A stretch of 64,000 bases of DNA from Allium sativum (lineage: Eukaryota > Streptophyta > Magnoliopsida > Asparagales > Amaryllidaceae): contig CM060910.1 in assembly GCA_030737875.1 (NCBI GenBank), positions 247,908,427 to 247,972,426 of the forward strand, written 5' to 3'. How positions within the stretch are numbered: position 1 is the stretch's first letter; each line of letters starts with the position of its first letter. The notes below the pieces were generated by a model. The model had not been told where the DNA came from, did no database searches, and saw only the letters and a list, made by a program, of their open reading frames with translations. Both the position numbers and the translations under genes were made by a program. Shown piece by piece: positions 1 to 11,778 of this stretch.

Positions 1-226
1 TTCAGGGTATCCTGATACACCTTCTAGGGTTACTGCTGAAAAGGGTCCCCCGTTACTAGGTTTTCTATCTCTAGCCAACATGCTAAGTTGGTTAAGTGTT
101 TTCTAACCTAACCCCCACCAGTCCGTTTAGTTTAGCTTGTTCCATTTTGATTAAGTCTTTAGTTCACTTAATCCTAACAATCCTGACTCAGCCTTAATTG
201 TCTTATTAAGGCCCTGACCTCTCACA

Positions 227-408
227 TTAGACAGGTATTGTTGTGGCTGCCTGTTGCCGGTTGGTTCCGGGCAGTCTTACGCCACAACTCAGTCTAACCT
301 CGGGTCCGTATTGGGCTCCATGTTTAACCTCCCACATTGGATAGGTATTGTTGTGACTACTGGACAGCCGGGCGGTTCCGGGCAGGTTTACATCACAACT
401 CAATCCAA
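227..408. repeat. Duplicated stem-loop module in LTR A
   Basis: There are two consecutive units, 227-297 and 337-408. Unit 1 pairs TTAGAC (227-232) with GTCTAA (292-297) and GTTGTGGC (240-247) with GCCACAAC (281-288). Unit 2 pairs TTGGAT (337-342) with ATCCAA (403-408) and GTTGTGA (350-356) with TCACAAC (393-399). The arms change in step between units. The same pair of units is found in the other A LTR at 20404-20474 and 20514-20585, and a diverged pair in element B. Confidence 0.75.
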
Positions 409-914
409 CCTCGGGTTAAACACATCGTATGTTCTACATTTACATATTTTGTCTTTCTTCTTTATTTTCTTATATGTAAATATTTGCGGCCAATTATTAA
501 GTTAATGGTGTAAAGGTTACACCAATCATGGGCCCAACCCATACTTGAATTTGGGCCCTTCTATTTTATATTTTCATTCATTAGTAATTTTAACCCAACG
601 TTATTTTCCCCCGTTTAACACGTCCGTTTATTATATATAGGTTGGGCTTAGCCTTTTAAAGCCCAACCTAGCCATGCGAAAGGGGAGGCTTAAAGCGTGA
701 TTACATACACAAAAAGGGGAAGGTGAGCGCATGAACTTGCAGTATGACGTTGGAAATATAAAATAGAAACCGGTGTACTTGCATAGTGGTAACATATACT
801 TTGGTCATAAAGCATAGGTGACATGAATCAAAGCATGTAAACTTGTAGTTATGTTAAGAATATCACTATTGACACATAGGCCTAACTACAACATGAACCT
901 ATATTTTTATTTCA

Positions 915-1015
915 GGCATAATGTCAAACATAAGCATGGCATAAATATTTCTAACATAAGCATGGCATAATGTCAAACATAAGCATGGCATAATATCAAA
1001 CATGAGCATGGCATA
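915..1015. repeat. Short tandem repeat in LTR A
   Basis: Imperfect copies of a unit of about 23 bases containing CATGGCATAATGTCAAACATA follow each other, with an AAATATTTCTAACATAAG variant. The same array is in the other LTR at about 21090-21191 with one substitution. It lies in the non-coding LTR body. Confidence 0.7.
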
Positions 1016-1808
1016 GGTATAGTTAAATTTGTTCACATAACCATGGCATAAATATTTCTAACATGAAATCATGATTTTTACTTTAGTCATGTAAACTTGC
1101 AAAAAGGGATTTTGAACCTAACCTAGCTATGTACCACATATGTCATCATATAATTCTTGTTGACAATTTCAATTATGCAAATTATCAATCATAGCCTAGT
1201 CATATTCATAAGTTTGCAAATAAGTGTTCTAGTACAAAAGCATGGCTTAATACATGATGACAAATTCTCAACATAATTTCATATGGATTATGATAACCCA
1301 AACTTATTCCAATTACTTCAAAAATGATGTTTGTATAAAAATACACATTATGATGGCATAATAACAAAGCCCCAAACTTGCATGAATTTCAATCAACTAC
1401 ATACATGTAGCTTCAACATGGATTACATAATTTGCGAATATTCCAAACGTATACTTGCATAGAACTACCGCATGTAGTTCTTTATAATGAATAACATAAT
1501 TCAAGAATATCCCAAATCGATAAGAATCATAGTAACGCACAAATATGAATTATTTACCACCACATCCAAGTATACAAACTAACACAGTTATTTGTTCATA
1601 CCAAAGTAATACTCTACTTACAATGGTGAGGCGAATTCTCAAGTTTAGGGATAAGAAGATGTGGTTTGATTTGATTGAGTTGCTTTATGCCTTTAGAATT
1701 TGCCTCCTAATCCTCTCTCCAATTGGTGGCTACCCCTAGTCGTTCCTCAGCAACATGGCGGCTTTGTTCTTATTTTTGAATGAATAGATTAGGGTTAGTC
1801 TAGGGTTG

Positions 1809-1816
1809 TTTTTATA
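1809..1816 (-). promoter_or_regulatory. TATA box of LTR A (3' copy)
   Basis: The minus strand reads CTCTATAAAAACAACC, a good plant TATA box about 520 bases into the LTR in its sense direction. The matching box in the 5' LTR, which would drive the element, is at 21986-21993. The GTCGAC palindrome array lies about 180-250 bases upstream. Confidence 0.6.
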
Positions 1817-1990
1817 GAGGTTATGAACTGATTAGGGCCATTGATGTTGCTTGGATTGATCATAGCCATTCATCCTAAGGAGAGACCAATTAGAGCCCGC
1901 CACCTAGCCCTAATGACAAAGCAGACCACAGAAAATCAACCAACATGGAATAGGCCAGCCAGGTTGGACTGGGCTCGACCTGGCTCTGGA

Positions 1991-2055
1991 CCAGGTCGAC
2001 ATGCCTGTCGACAGCCCTGTCGACCTGGTTAGGCCAGGTCGACAGCCCAGTCGAC
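1991..2055. repeat. GTCGAC palindrome array, LTR A
   Basis: GTCGAC occurs at 1995, 2007, 2019, 2038 and 2050, largely on a 12-base period with the unit CAGCCCTGTCGA. Flanking CCAGGTCGAC and GTCGACCTGG arms can form a larger hairpin. The other LTR (22172-22256) has seven GTCGAC sites, so it differs by two units of 12 bases. The array is upstream of the TATA box in sense orientation. Confidence 0.8.
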
Positions 2056-2335
2056 CTGGGTGTCTTAGGCGGGTGTTTATCCGCCTTGGCCCATTGGGCC
2101 CCATTTCGGAATTTTAAATTATTTTATTCTGTTTGAATTTTAAACTTGACTTAGAAACTTCCGAAGGCCATATCTTCTTCATACGGACTCCGTTTTTCGA
2201 AAACTCGGACTCTATTTCGCGTATTTTTCCGAGACGAACGCAATGGCGTATCCCGTTTCCCTTAGTTCTTTGATTTCAAATTGATTATACTTTAATTTGT
2301 GAATTTCACAGTTGCAGAATTCGCGGGGTGTTACA

Positions 2336-2348
2336 TTCTCCCCCACTT
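2336..2348 (-). other. Polypurine tract of element A
   Basis: Directly inside the 3' LTR the minus strand reads AAGTGGGGGAGAA and then enters the LTR at TGTAAC. This is the purine run expected to prime plus-strand DNA synthesis. Element B has a similar tract in the same place. Confidence 0.85.
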
Positions 2349-2901
2349 AAAAGGATTTCGTCCCCGAAATCTTCAAGTTAGGAGGAATGTATATCCTAAC
2401 ATCCAATCATCCATCTACTCATCCATCAAACACGAGCATCCATTGTCCTTAAAAGACTTCTAATGCTTCATGATCATATGCGAAGTGTGTGTGTACATGT
2501 ACTTATCTAATGCAAAATCAGGCGGTCTACTGATTCAGGTTACCTCCTTAATGCGAATTATGTAAGTGCCATGAATCCATTATGTATGCAATTTTTCCTA
2601 TTTTGATTCTACATGAGTGCACAATCATTTCAATACAAATGCAACATCCACATGACAACACATTAAAGTTCAACCATATACGAATGCAAACATATATGCA
2701 TATGCAATATGAAGTGACTGAGCCGATCTAAAACCTAGATTGTGTGTGTATATGCAACCGCGAGCAACCACTGGCAATCACTTGCAACCACTTGCAACCA
2801 TCATACATAACATGTTTCAACTACATGTTTCCATCCAAAAAGATTCTACCTAAAAGATAAGGTCGAGGAAATATACCTAAAAAGATAGATAAAAGCGCAA
2901 C

Positions 2902-4329
2902 TTAAGGAAAAGGAAAGATCAAGGATGTACCCTCGAACAGAAAAGGGTAGGCTGTACGGATTCTAGCTTCAGTTTCCCAAGTCGCGTCTCCCTCGGCGTC
3001 GCTCCACTGAACTTTGACGAGCTTGACTTCGCGGTTGCGTAGCTTCTTCACTTCCGTTCCTAATATGCGGGTTGGAACTTTTCTTATGGTTGCTTCGCGT
3101 TCCACTTCGGCCTCTTCGAGGATATTCGGCTCTACCACCTCGGCTGACTCATGTAGACATTTCCGTAGATGTGAAACGTGAAAAACGTTGTGGACTCCAG
3201 CCAACTTCTCGGGTAGCTCTAATCTATAGGCCATTTTCCCAATTTTCTCGATGATAGGGAATGGCCCTACGAACCTTGGTGCTAGCTTTCCTGTGGTTCC
3301 AAAATGAACAACGTTTCTTAGAGGTGATACCTTGAGAAAAACTCTGTCTCCAACCTCAAATTCAAGGTCGGTCCTTCTCTTGTCAGCATAGGACTTTTGT
3401 CTGTCTTGAGCCGTCTTCATCCTTCTTCGTATTAAGTCTACTTTCTCTGAAGTCTCTCGGATCATATCTGGTCCAAGTATGAGCTTATCAGTAGACTCCC
3501 ACCAACAAGTGGGCGATCGGCACGGTCTTCCATATAAAGTTTCGAAGGGCGCCATTCCGATGGTTGCTTGATAGCGGTTGTTGTAGGCAAATTCCACCAA
3601 AGGTAGGTGGTCTTCCCATGTCCCTCCGAAGTCAAGGACGCACAGTCTTAAAAGGTCTTCCAAAACTCTGTTCACTCTCTCTGTTTGGCCGTCGGTTTGG
3701 GGATGATAGGCTGTGCTCAAGCATAACTGCGTTCCTACTGCTTCTTGCAGACTCCGCCAAAACTCACTGGTGAAGATGGGGTCTCGGTCACTAACAATGC
3801 TAGACGGTATTCCATGGAGTCGAACGATTTCCTTAAGGTAAAGTGATGCTAGGGATGAGGCAGTTCTTTTACTTTTGACAGGTAAAAAGTGGGCGCTTTT
3901 AGTAAGCCTATCCACTATTACCCAAATGCTAGTGTTGCCTCTCCTAGATCTAGGTAGCCCATCGATGAAGTCCATTGAGATGCTATCCCACTTCCACTGT
4001 GGGACCTCCAGAGGATGTAGCAGTCCGCCAGGCTTTTTCTGTTCCGCCTTAACCTGTTGGCACACCATACACTTAGAAACGAACTCTGCCACGTCCTTTT
4101 TCATGCCGTTCCAGAAGAAAGTCCTTTTTATATCTTTGTACATTTTATCTCCGCCTGGGTGTATCGTCATCTTGGAGTGATGTGCTTCCTCGAGAACCTT
4201 CTTTATTAAATCTTTTGTCTGTGGGACGCATAGTCTTCCGTCTCGCCTTAGCAACCCCTTATCGTCGATGGAGTATCTGTTGAGGTGACTTGAAGTCTCA
4301 CCCCTAATTAGTCTATCAATTGTTTCCAC
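2902..4329 (-). pseudogene. Element A integrase with chromodomain-like tail (end of gag-pol)
   Basis: This 475-codon stretch is the C-terminal part of the A polyprotein. The family inserts the element DNA into the host genome. An HHCC zinc-binding module is visible (His50, His57, Cys87, Cys90), followed by the DDE core with Asp120, Asp181 and Glu217 (35 residues between the last two). After a basic linker, the last 60 residues (KLVKVQW ... ATWE) resemble the chromodomain that directs chromoviruses to heterochromatin. The frame is continuous with the upstream PR-RT-RH block except for TAG at 4333-4335, where element B has CAG. There is no independent start, so it should be read as part of gag-pol. 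Confidence 0.93.
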
Positions 4330-4332
4330 AAG

Positions 4333-6312
4333 CTAAGGGTCTTCGCGTTGTGCTGCCCCTACTGAATCCACTAAAGTTGGGCGCACTTCGAGAGATGCTA
4401 GCAAGCCTGGTATGAAATCGGAGGAAGGCCTAAAGTCGAAGCTGGCTATAAACTCTAGGCTTTGTCTTTCAACAAACAACGGGCTTAGGGTCAATTTCTT
4501 TCGGCTCAACGCGTCTGCTACTACGTTGCCTTTGCCCGGAGTGTAGGAGATTTCGAAATCGTACGAGGCAAGAAACTCCATCCATCTTTGTTGCCTCAAG
4601 TTAAGATCCTTCTGCGAGAAAAGATATTTCAACGATTTATGGTCAGTGTAAAGTTCGAACTTCTCACCTAGGAGATAGTGTCGCCAAGACTTGAGTGCAA
4701 ATACGATGGCGGCTAACTCAAGATCGTGGGTTGGGTAGTTCTTTTCGTGCACTTTCAACTGCCTCCCGCCATAAGCTACTACCCTTCCTTCTTGCATTAA
4801 GACGGCGCCTAGCCCTGTCCCATATGCATCCGTATAAATAGTGAACATCTTGCTCCCATCTGGCAGCGTCAAAACTGGGGCTGTTGTGAGAGCCCTTTTC
4901 AGTCGTTGGAAAGCAAACTCGCAATCCAAGTCCCAATTGAACACTAAATTCTTCTTGGTTAATTTCGTGAGCGGTGCTGAGATTTTCGCAAAATCCCTTA
5001 TGAACTTTCGATAGAAACCTGCTAGTCCTAGAAAGCTTCGGACCTCAGTTGCATTCCTTGGCGTCTTCCAATCCTGTACCGCCACTACCTTAGCAGGGTC
5101 CACTGCTAACCCTTGTTTGGATACTATGTGCCCAAGGAACCTCACCTCTTCTCTCCAAAAGTGGCATTTGGAGAATTTGGCTTTTAGTTGATGGACTCGC
5201 AAAGTTTCCATGATTGCCCTTAAGTGCTGAGCATGTTCCTCTTCACTCTTTGAGAAGATAAGGATATCATCTACGAAGACCACTACGAATTTGTTGAGGA
5301 AATCTCTAAATACCCTACTCATTAGGTCCACGAAGTAAGCAGGTGCATTTGTCAAGCCGAAAGGCATGACAAGCCATTCAAAGAAGCCGTCTGGGGTTCT
5401 GAACGCCGTTTTATCGATGCTATCTTCAGCCACCCTTAGCTGATGAAAACCGGTTGCTAAATCGAGCTGGGAGAAAACAGACGCTCCTACAAGCTGGTCA
5501 AATAAATCGTCAATTCTAGGGAGAGGGTGCCTATTCTTTTTCGTTATCTTGTTGAGCTCCCTATAGTCAACACATAGACGGAGTGAACCATCCGCCTTTG
5601 TAGCGAACACCACCGGAGCACCCCATTCTGAAATGCTCCTCCTAATGAACCCCTTTTCTAAAAGCTCTTTAATCTGTTTACTGAGCTCTTTCCTTTCTCG
5701 TGGAGCCATGTGTCTAACGGGCAACGCAACGGGCTTTGCATTTTCTACAAGATATATGCGGAAGTCTATTTTCCGCTTCGGAGGCAAGCCCTTCACCTCT
5801 TCGAAGACATCCGGATATTCCCGGACCACTCTAACTGATTTCAAATTTTCAACAGAGGCATCTAGCGATTCAAGATAACTAATCATAACCGCATACGAGG
5901 GATTACAAGAAATTTCCAAAGTATTACCGAGCTGGGTTAGGAGCCTAACAACCCTTTTCTCACAATCAAGGATGGCCCCATTACTGGATAGCCAATCCAT
6001 ACCCAAAATCAAACCATAACCCGAAAAGCCCAAAACAAAGGCACTACATTGAAATTCTACACTTAGAATAGAAATTTTCAATCCCACACAGATCATAGAC
6101 AAATGAGCTGGGCCCCCAATTGGGTTTGAAACAATTAAGGGGTCCTCTACCATACTAGTTTTTAGGTGCAGAGATTCTACTAAAGCAGACGAGATAAAGG
6201 AGTGTGATGCGCCAGAATCAAATAAAGTGCGAACGGGGTGATCATAAAGATAAACTACACTTTCTACAGAAGTATTTATACCTCGCTGTTGCAGAGGTGG
6301 CGCTTCCAGCAC
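4333..6312 (-). pseudogene. Element A protease, reverse transcriptase and RNase H
   Basis: This 659-codon block holds an aspartic protease with DSGAS at residues 32-36. A reverse transcriptase follows, with the YxDD-type motif FVDD at 346-349 preceded by LDLATGFHQ. RNase H follows, with its first catalytic Asp at about 495 in IYTDAYG and TDHKSLKYL downstream. It is in frame with the second half of gag (separated by TAG 6352-6354) and with the integrase (separated by TAG 4333-4335). The apparent start at 6312 is not a real initiation site, since the family makes a gag-pol polyprotein. All major catalytic motifs are still present, so the loss is recent. Confidence 0.93.
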
Positions 6313-6351
6313 ATGAACCTGTGCCCCTGGGGTGGATCCAGCCCTCTGCCC

Positions 6352-7277
6352 CTATCCTCGTTTCTTTGGGCAGTCCTTAGCCCTATGGCCTGTCTCACCG
6401 CAAGAAAAGCACCCACCATTCTCCTTGGCCTTCTTTTTCCGGCAGTCCTTTACTAAGTGCCCCACTTTGCCACAGAAATTGCACTTCCTCTTCTCTTTGT
6501 TGCCTTTCCCGCCCTTCTTAAAGTCTGTCTTCTTAGGCTGCAAACCCTCTTTCTTCCCTTGAGAGCTTTCTGCCTTTGTCTCCTTCTTGCCCTTATCCTC
6601 TTCATTCAGCAATGCCATTTGCACCAATCTTTCATATGTGGCTCCCATGGGTATATGGGTCATGGCCAAACTGTGTAATGGCTTATTCAACCCTTTGACG
6701 AAACGGAGAGCCTTCTTGTGCGGGGTATTGACTAGGTCAAGCCCAAACCTAGCCAGCTCATCGAACTGATTCACATACTCTCTGACTGTCTTGTCCCCTT
6801 GCTTAAGAAATAAGAATTTTTCCAACTGCAAACTTCTTTCCGCATCTGAGAGAAATTTAGTCTCAAACCTTGCCCTAAAGTCCTCCCATGTCTCCACTGG
6901 TCTTTCAGCATTAGTGACTTCCCACTAGTAGGAAGCCTCGCCCTTCAATAGCCATACTGCCAATTGTACTTTTTGTCTATCCTCTACCTCAAAGATGATG
7001 AATAGGTCATCAGTTTCTTTCAGCCAATTTCTGGCTGCCACGAAGGACTCAGTTCCATGACAATCCCTTCCTCCCATAGCTTTAAAATCTTTACATATCT
7101 TAGCAAACGTGTTTCCCCGAGGAGGAGGTGGAGGAAAAGGTGCTGCTGCAGCTGGATGATTTCCGCAGTTGGGGGAGGAGGAACGGTAGGACCTGGCTGA
7201 GTGGCTCTTGCTTCTAAGAACCGTCTAAACCAACCAGGTATTGGTACCCCTTCCGGCAAGTTAAGATCTTCGGACAT
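6352..7277 (-). pseudogene. Element A gag (frameshifted, with nonsense codons)
   Basis: Gag forms the particle that packages element RNA. The start is ATG at 7277, matching the element B start (M-x-E-x-LN-x-PEGV). The first frame leaves homology near 7155-7165, and the B-like sequence (FAKICKDFKAMGG ...) continues in another frame, so there is a single-base indel. A TAG at 6925-6927 replaces a Trp codon seen in B. The rest contains the retrotransposon gag core (FxxKFLxxAE ... ALRFVKGLN) and two CCHC knuckles (CNFCGKVGHLVKDC and CFSCGETGHRAKDC). The frame ends at TAG 6352-6354, shortly before the protease in the same frame. Confidence 0.88.
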
Positions 7278-7456
7278 GCTGAAACAAAAAGGATAGATTC
7301 AAAACGAAGGATAAGAGATAGTACCTATGGCTTTGGGGAGTGGACTTTGCCCTTTTTAAAATAAAATAATATTTTTTTTTTCTAAAAAAATGCTTCTTTA
7401 AATTTCCTTTTTGAAAATAATTTTTCAAAACTTTTTATCTTATCTGGTAAACCTAT

Positions 7457-7468
7457 GCTCTGATACCA
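7457..7468 (-). other. Primer binding site of element A (initiator Met tRNA)
   Basis: The minus strand reads TGGTATCAGAGC two bases inside the 5' LTR. This is the standard complement of the plant initiator methionine tRNA 3' end, which primes minus-strand cDNA synthesis. Confidence 0.9.
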
Positions 7469-7470
7469 AG

Positions 7471-8457
7471 TGAAACACCCCACCTCCGTTAGGGTCACTC
7501 TCAAAGGGAATGCCCTAATTTTGGTGGAGGTTTATAAGTATAAGTCACAGATATACAAGACAGATATAAGAACACATATTTGTAAACAGCGGAAAATCAA
7601 CAAACTTTTATTTCATGAAAGCAAATACGTGCTACAACAACATCACCATAATTGTCTTACATCTTTTCCAAAACATAACATGACATAACACTTTAATAAT
7701 CTGTCTTGATTACATCTTTTAAAGAAGCATAAATAAAACATAGATAGACTGCAAAAGCCCCCATAGTGATTGTCCAAAGCCATAGTTCAAAATGAAAAGG
7801 TCCAAGCAATACATTTCTCTTCTTCAAGCTGGATGTTAAGGCTGGTCAAGCTGCTGTGTTCCCTCCCTGTGGACCTGGGGGGGGGAACGGAAGAAAAGAA
7901 GACGAAAGAAAAGTAGAGTCAGACATAAAGAAAAGTAGAGTCAGACATAAAGCCTGAGTAAGTCTAGTACTATTTTGTCTATGAATAAAGAACTGGGTAT
8001 GATAAGTATAAACAAGAAGTGGGAAAGTACTATAAACTTGGTTAAGTTGTCTAGGATCGAATATACTATCGTACCCCATGTTAATCTCTGAACCCATATA
8101 AACTAGTTCCCAATTGGCACCCCATAATCAGGGTGATGTGATCCGTTCTACGATGATCGGCTCCTACTCGCATAGTTACATGTGTCTTACGGCCCCCGAT
8201 GTTGTAGTTACCTATGTTGGTCCCACCATGGGGTGTATCAAGTCCCATGGTGGCGGCCCGACACAACCTTAGAATGCACAGGTATGCTACTGGTGCCCAG
8301 TGCTTTATTTTTCTGCGCCGGAGTGTGTGCACGCCCGCACCCCGTTAGAACCTACACTGCTACACCACCGCCGTCGATTTGACCTCTTACAATCAGCCCA
8401 GTAATCGTGCCCCACCCTGCCTAGTTTCAGGGTATCCTGATACACCTTCTAGGGTTA
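7471..8457 (-). repeat. 5' LTR of element A, proximal part
   Basis: The LTR starts TGAAACACCCC at 7471 (canonical TGTAACACCCC with one change) and runs to the B insertion point, where GGTTA at 8453-8457 is the target site. It contains CAGCGGAAA near 7586 and a GTCAGACATAAAGCCTGAG segment near 7930, both of which have counterparts in LTR B. The LTR resumes at 20210. Together the two parts total about 3.31 kb. Confidence 0.94.
8453..8457. repeat. Target site duplication of element B (left; right copy 20205-20209)
   Basis: GGTTA flanks element B on both sides and occurs once at the intact homologous site in the other LTR of A (28-32). Five bases is the size expected from a Ty3/gypsy integrase. 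Confidence 0.97.
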
Positions 8458-9815
8458 TGTAACACCCCACGCCCGCTATGGTCACTCACTAAGGGAATGC
8501 CATAGCATCGGTGGAGTATTTTAGTGAATATAGAACAGAAAAATTACAACAAGACAGATATATACAGTACTTGAAATTTTAAAACATCATCTCATAACAG
8601 CGGAAATAAACATGTCTGGTTACATCATAAAACCACAATAAAAGTCAAGTACAATATCCATCAAAATAAAGAAGTACATAATCCCACTCTCTCATACAAT
8701 AGCCAGGACAAAGGAAAAGATAACTGGATAACTGGAGCTTTACATCTACCCAAGCTCCTCAAGACTGGAACAACAATCCGATCAAGCTCTACTACCGCTA
8801 GGATCCACCGTAGGACCTGAGGGTTGGAAAAAGATAAAAGCAACGGGGTCAGACATAAGTCTGAGTGAGTCCTATAACTTTAACAATACAACCCTTAAAG
8901 TAACCAGAGAAGATATAAACTAGACCTACGGTAATATCTGGGGATGAATGGCTACACTAAGCAGCTTGGTAGACTTAGGATAAACTAAGATAACCGTAAG
9001 GACGCATCTACCCACCCAAGGATAATTACTAACTGCACCACACCAGTCATTCCTACTTAAGGTTGATCCCTTCCAAGGACTTAGAAAATTTCCCCAGTAG
9101 TTTCATGTACTCCTAGCCCACTACATAGGTGCCGTCTTCCCCTATCTCCACTAGGTGTACTCAGTAATTCTTACCCAGTAGTTTCGTGTACCCCTACATA
9201 GGTGCCGTCTGCCCCTATCTTTATTAGGTGTACCCACTACTCCCCATCGATCGGCTCCCTACCGTAGATACCTGTGCTGGTCCCACAGTGGGGTGTATCA
9301 CTCCCCTAAAGTGGCTACCCAATACTATCGACGGTGCACGGCTTTATATCTACACGATGCAACAACGGCTTATCTACCAGCCCGGGCCCACACACGCATA
9401 TGAAACCCGTTGGACTTGCGTTGCCACCGCTAACCCGTTTTGGCCTCTTATAATCAAGCCCAATATGCATGTCCCGTCACTCGACATGGGTCGAGCCCAC
9501 AAAGATACGTTTGGGATATTGGTTGAAATGGGCCCCCACAAGCTACCCACCTAAGCTTGTCATATATCTAGTGTATCCCACTTAACCCTTTAATCATGTT
9601 TAATTACATGTTTCCACTTGGTTAAGTATTCTAATCGTATTTTCTATTGCCACCCAAGGCAACCCACTAGATTCCACATGCCACCCAAGGCAACCACAAA
9701 ATTTCCACATGCCACCCAAGGCACCCACTTAACCCCTCATGTCCCACTACATGCTAATATGGTTAAGTGTTTCTTAATTAATTAAGACCGTGATCTCCCA
9801 TAAAGACCTCCCACA

Positions 9816-10011
9816 TTAGACTGGCTGTTATGACCGCCTGGTTAAGCCGGTAGAGTCCGGGCTGTCTTACGTCATAACAGAGCCTAACCTCGTGTCTTTA
9901 CTTTAATCACGTATTTAATTTATGGCTAAGACCTCTCACATTGGGCTGACATTTGTAGCAACTGGTTAAGCCGGTCGGGTCCGGGCAGTTTTACACTACA
10001 AATGAGTCCAA
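9816..10011. repeat. Duplicated stem-loop module in LTR B
   Basis: There are two units, 9816-9887 and 9941-10011. Unit 1 pairs GTTATGAC (9827-9834) with GTCATAAC (9871-9878), extended by GGCT with AGCC and TTAG with CTAA. Unit 2 pairs ATTTGTAG (9951-9958) with CTACAAAT (9996-10003), extended by TTGGG with TCCAA. Spacing and loop content (CCGGGC or CCGGGCAG) match the units in LTR A. The other LTR has them at 18254-18325 and 18379-18449. Confidence 0.75.
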
Positions 10012-10329
10012 CCTCGTGTCTTAGTCGATTAATTACACCTAATTAATCACCCCCATATTAATTATCCCTAATTAATATCAAGTTTTCCATAACATGGGTA
10101 GACCTAACTCAATAGGTAAATTCCCATGGGGTAGACCTAACTCAATAGGTAAATTCCCACTTATGGTAATTTATTTTTATGGTATGCTTAATCATACCCA
10201 ATCATACATTTATTAACATATTTACCAACCCCCATCGTTCCCCACGTAAATCGTTCTCATTTCATGACATAATAAAGGGGAAGATCCATCACAAATATCA
10301 TGGGTTTAGCATATAACTTTGTCATGGGT

Positions 10330-10980
10330 TAAGAGGATGTCAACTTGCATATATGAGCATATATTAACCCAACTACATTTAACCCAAACTTGCATATTAT
10401 CATACACATGATTTGCATAACATGTTGCATATGAGCTTGCATATTATCATACACATATCTTGCATAACATGTTGCATATGAGCTTGCATATTATAATACA
10501 CATATCTTGCGTAACATGTTGCATATGAGCTTGCATATTATCATACACATATCTTGCATAACATGTTGAACTTGCATATAAGCATTCTCATAACTTGCAT
10601 AACATGTTAAACATGCATTTAAGCATACACATAACTTGCATAAGCATCCACATACTTGCATAAGCATGCATAACTTGCATATCACATTAAACTTGCATTT
10701 AAGCATATACATAACTTGCATAGGCATCCATATACTTGCATAAGCATGCATAACTTGCATATCATATTAAACTTGCATTTAAACATATACATAACTTGCA
10801 TAAACATTCACATACTTACATAAGCATGCATAAACCCACTTATTAAATATGCATAAACCCACTTATTAAACATGCATAAACTCACTTGTTAAACATGCAT
10901 AAACCAACTTATTAAGCATGCATAAACCACTTATCAAACATGCATAAACTCACTTATTAATTATGCATAAACATAGAAAA
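10330..10980. repeat. GCATA-rich minisatellite in LTR B
   Basis: Imperfect repeats built on CTTGCATA, CATAACATGTTGCATATGAG and, further right, TAAACCCACTTATTAAACATGCA fill about 650 bases. The second LTR repeats it at about 18768-19418. Open reading frames across it are by-products of the repeat. Confidence 0.8.
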
Positions 10981-11283
10981 ACATAGAATAGCATATCATT
11001 ATAAATGATTCAAACTCACTAATCCGCATTTAAGACCATAAGTCTCATTACACCCAATCTACTTACTTTAACAATTGATGTTAAAGTGATAGAAACTCAC
11101 CAAAACCAAGATTAGCAAACTTATGGAGTATAACTAGTTACTAAATATGAAGAAGATGATGATTAGAGGTTGATTAGCTTGCAACTTCCTTCATAAATTA
11201 GTGGAGGCTCTCTCTAGGATTTAATTTGGCGGCATGAGGCCATCATTACTATTTTTAGTATGAATTAGGGTAGGTTTAGGGTG

Positions 11284-11291
11284 TATTTATA
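11284..11291 (-). promoter_or_regulatory. TATA box of LTR B (3' copy)
   Basis: The minus strand reads TATAAATACACCC about 475 bases into the LTR. The functional equivalent in the 5' LTR is 19722-19729. Confidence 0.6.
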
Positions 11292-11457
11292 GATTAGGTG
11301 AGTGTTTTAGGCAATTAGATTAACCCTAAATTAGATTAGGACCCTTAGATTTCGGCACCTTCCAGAAACTAGCCCTAAGACCAAGCCCAAACCCCAAACT
11401 GGTGCACCCAACCACAGAACTCTCTAGAAACTGTGCAGGTTTATTGGCTCGGCACGG

Positions 11458-11560
11458 GCGCACTTCACAAGTGCGCCAGTGTATCTTTGTACTGGCGCAC
11501 TTCACAAGTGCGCAAGTGCATCTTTGTTCTGGCGCACTTCACAAGTGCGCCAGTGCAATT
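11458..11560. repeat. Palindrome array, LTR B
   Basis: The 19-base hairpin GCGCACTTCACAAGTGCGC occurs at 11458-11476, 11495-11513 and 11532-11550, a strict 37-base period. It lies about 170-270 bases upstream of the TATA box in sense orientation. The 5' LTR has the same array at about 19896-19988 with one arm base changed in the first unit. Confidence 0.88.
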
Positions 11561-11765
11561 CTGGCATGTTTCTGGTTTTTCTGCCTAACTTCGTTCGTCC
11601 ATATCTCTTTCATACGGTACCCGTTTTACGCAAACTCGGACTCTGTTTCGCGTATTTTTCCAAGACAAACGCAATGACGCAGCCCGTTTCCCCTAATTCC
11701 AACATCTGGATTATTTATCCTGAAATTAGTGAATTTTAGTATTAACTAAAATTCGGGGTGTTACA

Positions 11766-11778
11766 TTCTCCCCTCCTT
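11766..11778 (-). other. Polypurine tract of element B
   Basis: Immediately inside the 3' LTR the minus strand is AAGGAGGGGAGAA, then TGTAAC. Position and composition match the tract of element A. Confidence 0.87.

Larger units (their letters stand above)
1..2335 (-). repeat. 3' LTR of element A (truncated by window edge)
   Basis: The stretch is nearly identical to 20205-22536 and to 8426-8457, which together form the matching part of the other LTR. It ends GGGGTGTTACA at 2335, the inverted complement of the LTR start TGAAACACCCC at 7471. It contains a duplicated 71-nt stem-loop module (227-408), a 23-bp tandem repeat around 915-1015, a TATA box on the minus strand (1809-1816) and a GTCGAC palindrome array (1991-2055). 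By eye it differs from the other LTR by roughly 16 substitutions and two extra 12-bp units over 2.3 kb. Open frames inside it are not genes. Confidence 0.95.
8458..11765 (-). repeat. 3' LTR of element B
   Basis: The 3308-bp LTR begins TGTAACACCCC and ends GGGGTGTTACA. It carries CAGCGGAAA at about 8600, a roughly 80-bp duplication around 9091-9235, three units containing TGCCACCCAAGG (9648-9735), two covarying stem-loop modules (9816-10011), a long GCATA-rich repeat (10330-10980), a TATA box and a palindrome array. The 108-codon open frame at 9228-9554 lies against the LTR's sense strand, is copied in the other LTR only because the LTRs are duplicates, and is not a gene. Confidence 0.96.

Noticed and set aside
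254..505. 83-codon open frame, repeated at 20431-20682
   Set aside because: It crosses the stem-loop modules of LTR A and exists twice only because LTRs are duplicated.
9228..9554. 108-codon open frame, repeated at 17666-17992
   Set aside because: It is duplicated only because both LTRs of element B carry it, it lies against LTR sense, and it spans tandem repeats. No protein features.
10491..10760. 89-codon Cys/Met-rich frame, repeated at 18929-19198
   Set aside because: It is a by-product of the GCATA minisatellite on the opposite strand.
10320..10980. CRISPR-like or centromeric array appearance of the GCATA repeats
   Set aside because: Repeat units are irregular, lie inside an LTR, and occur identically in both LTRs of one retrotransposon.
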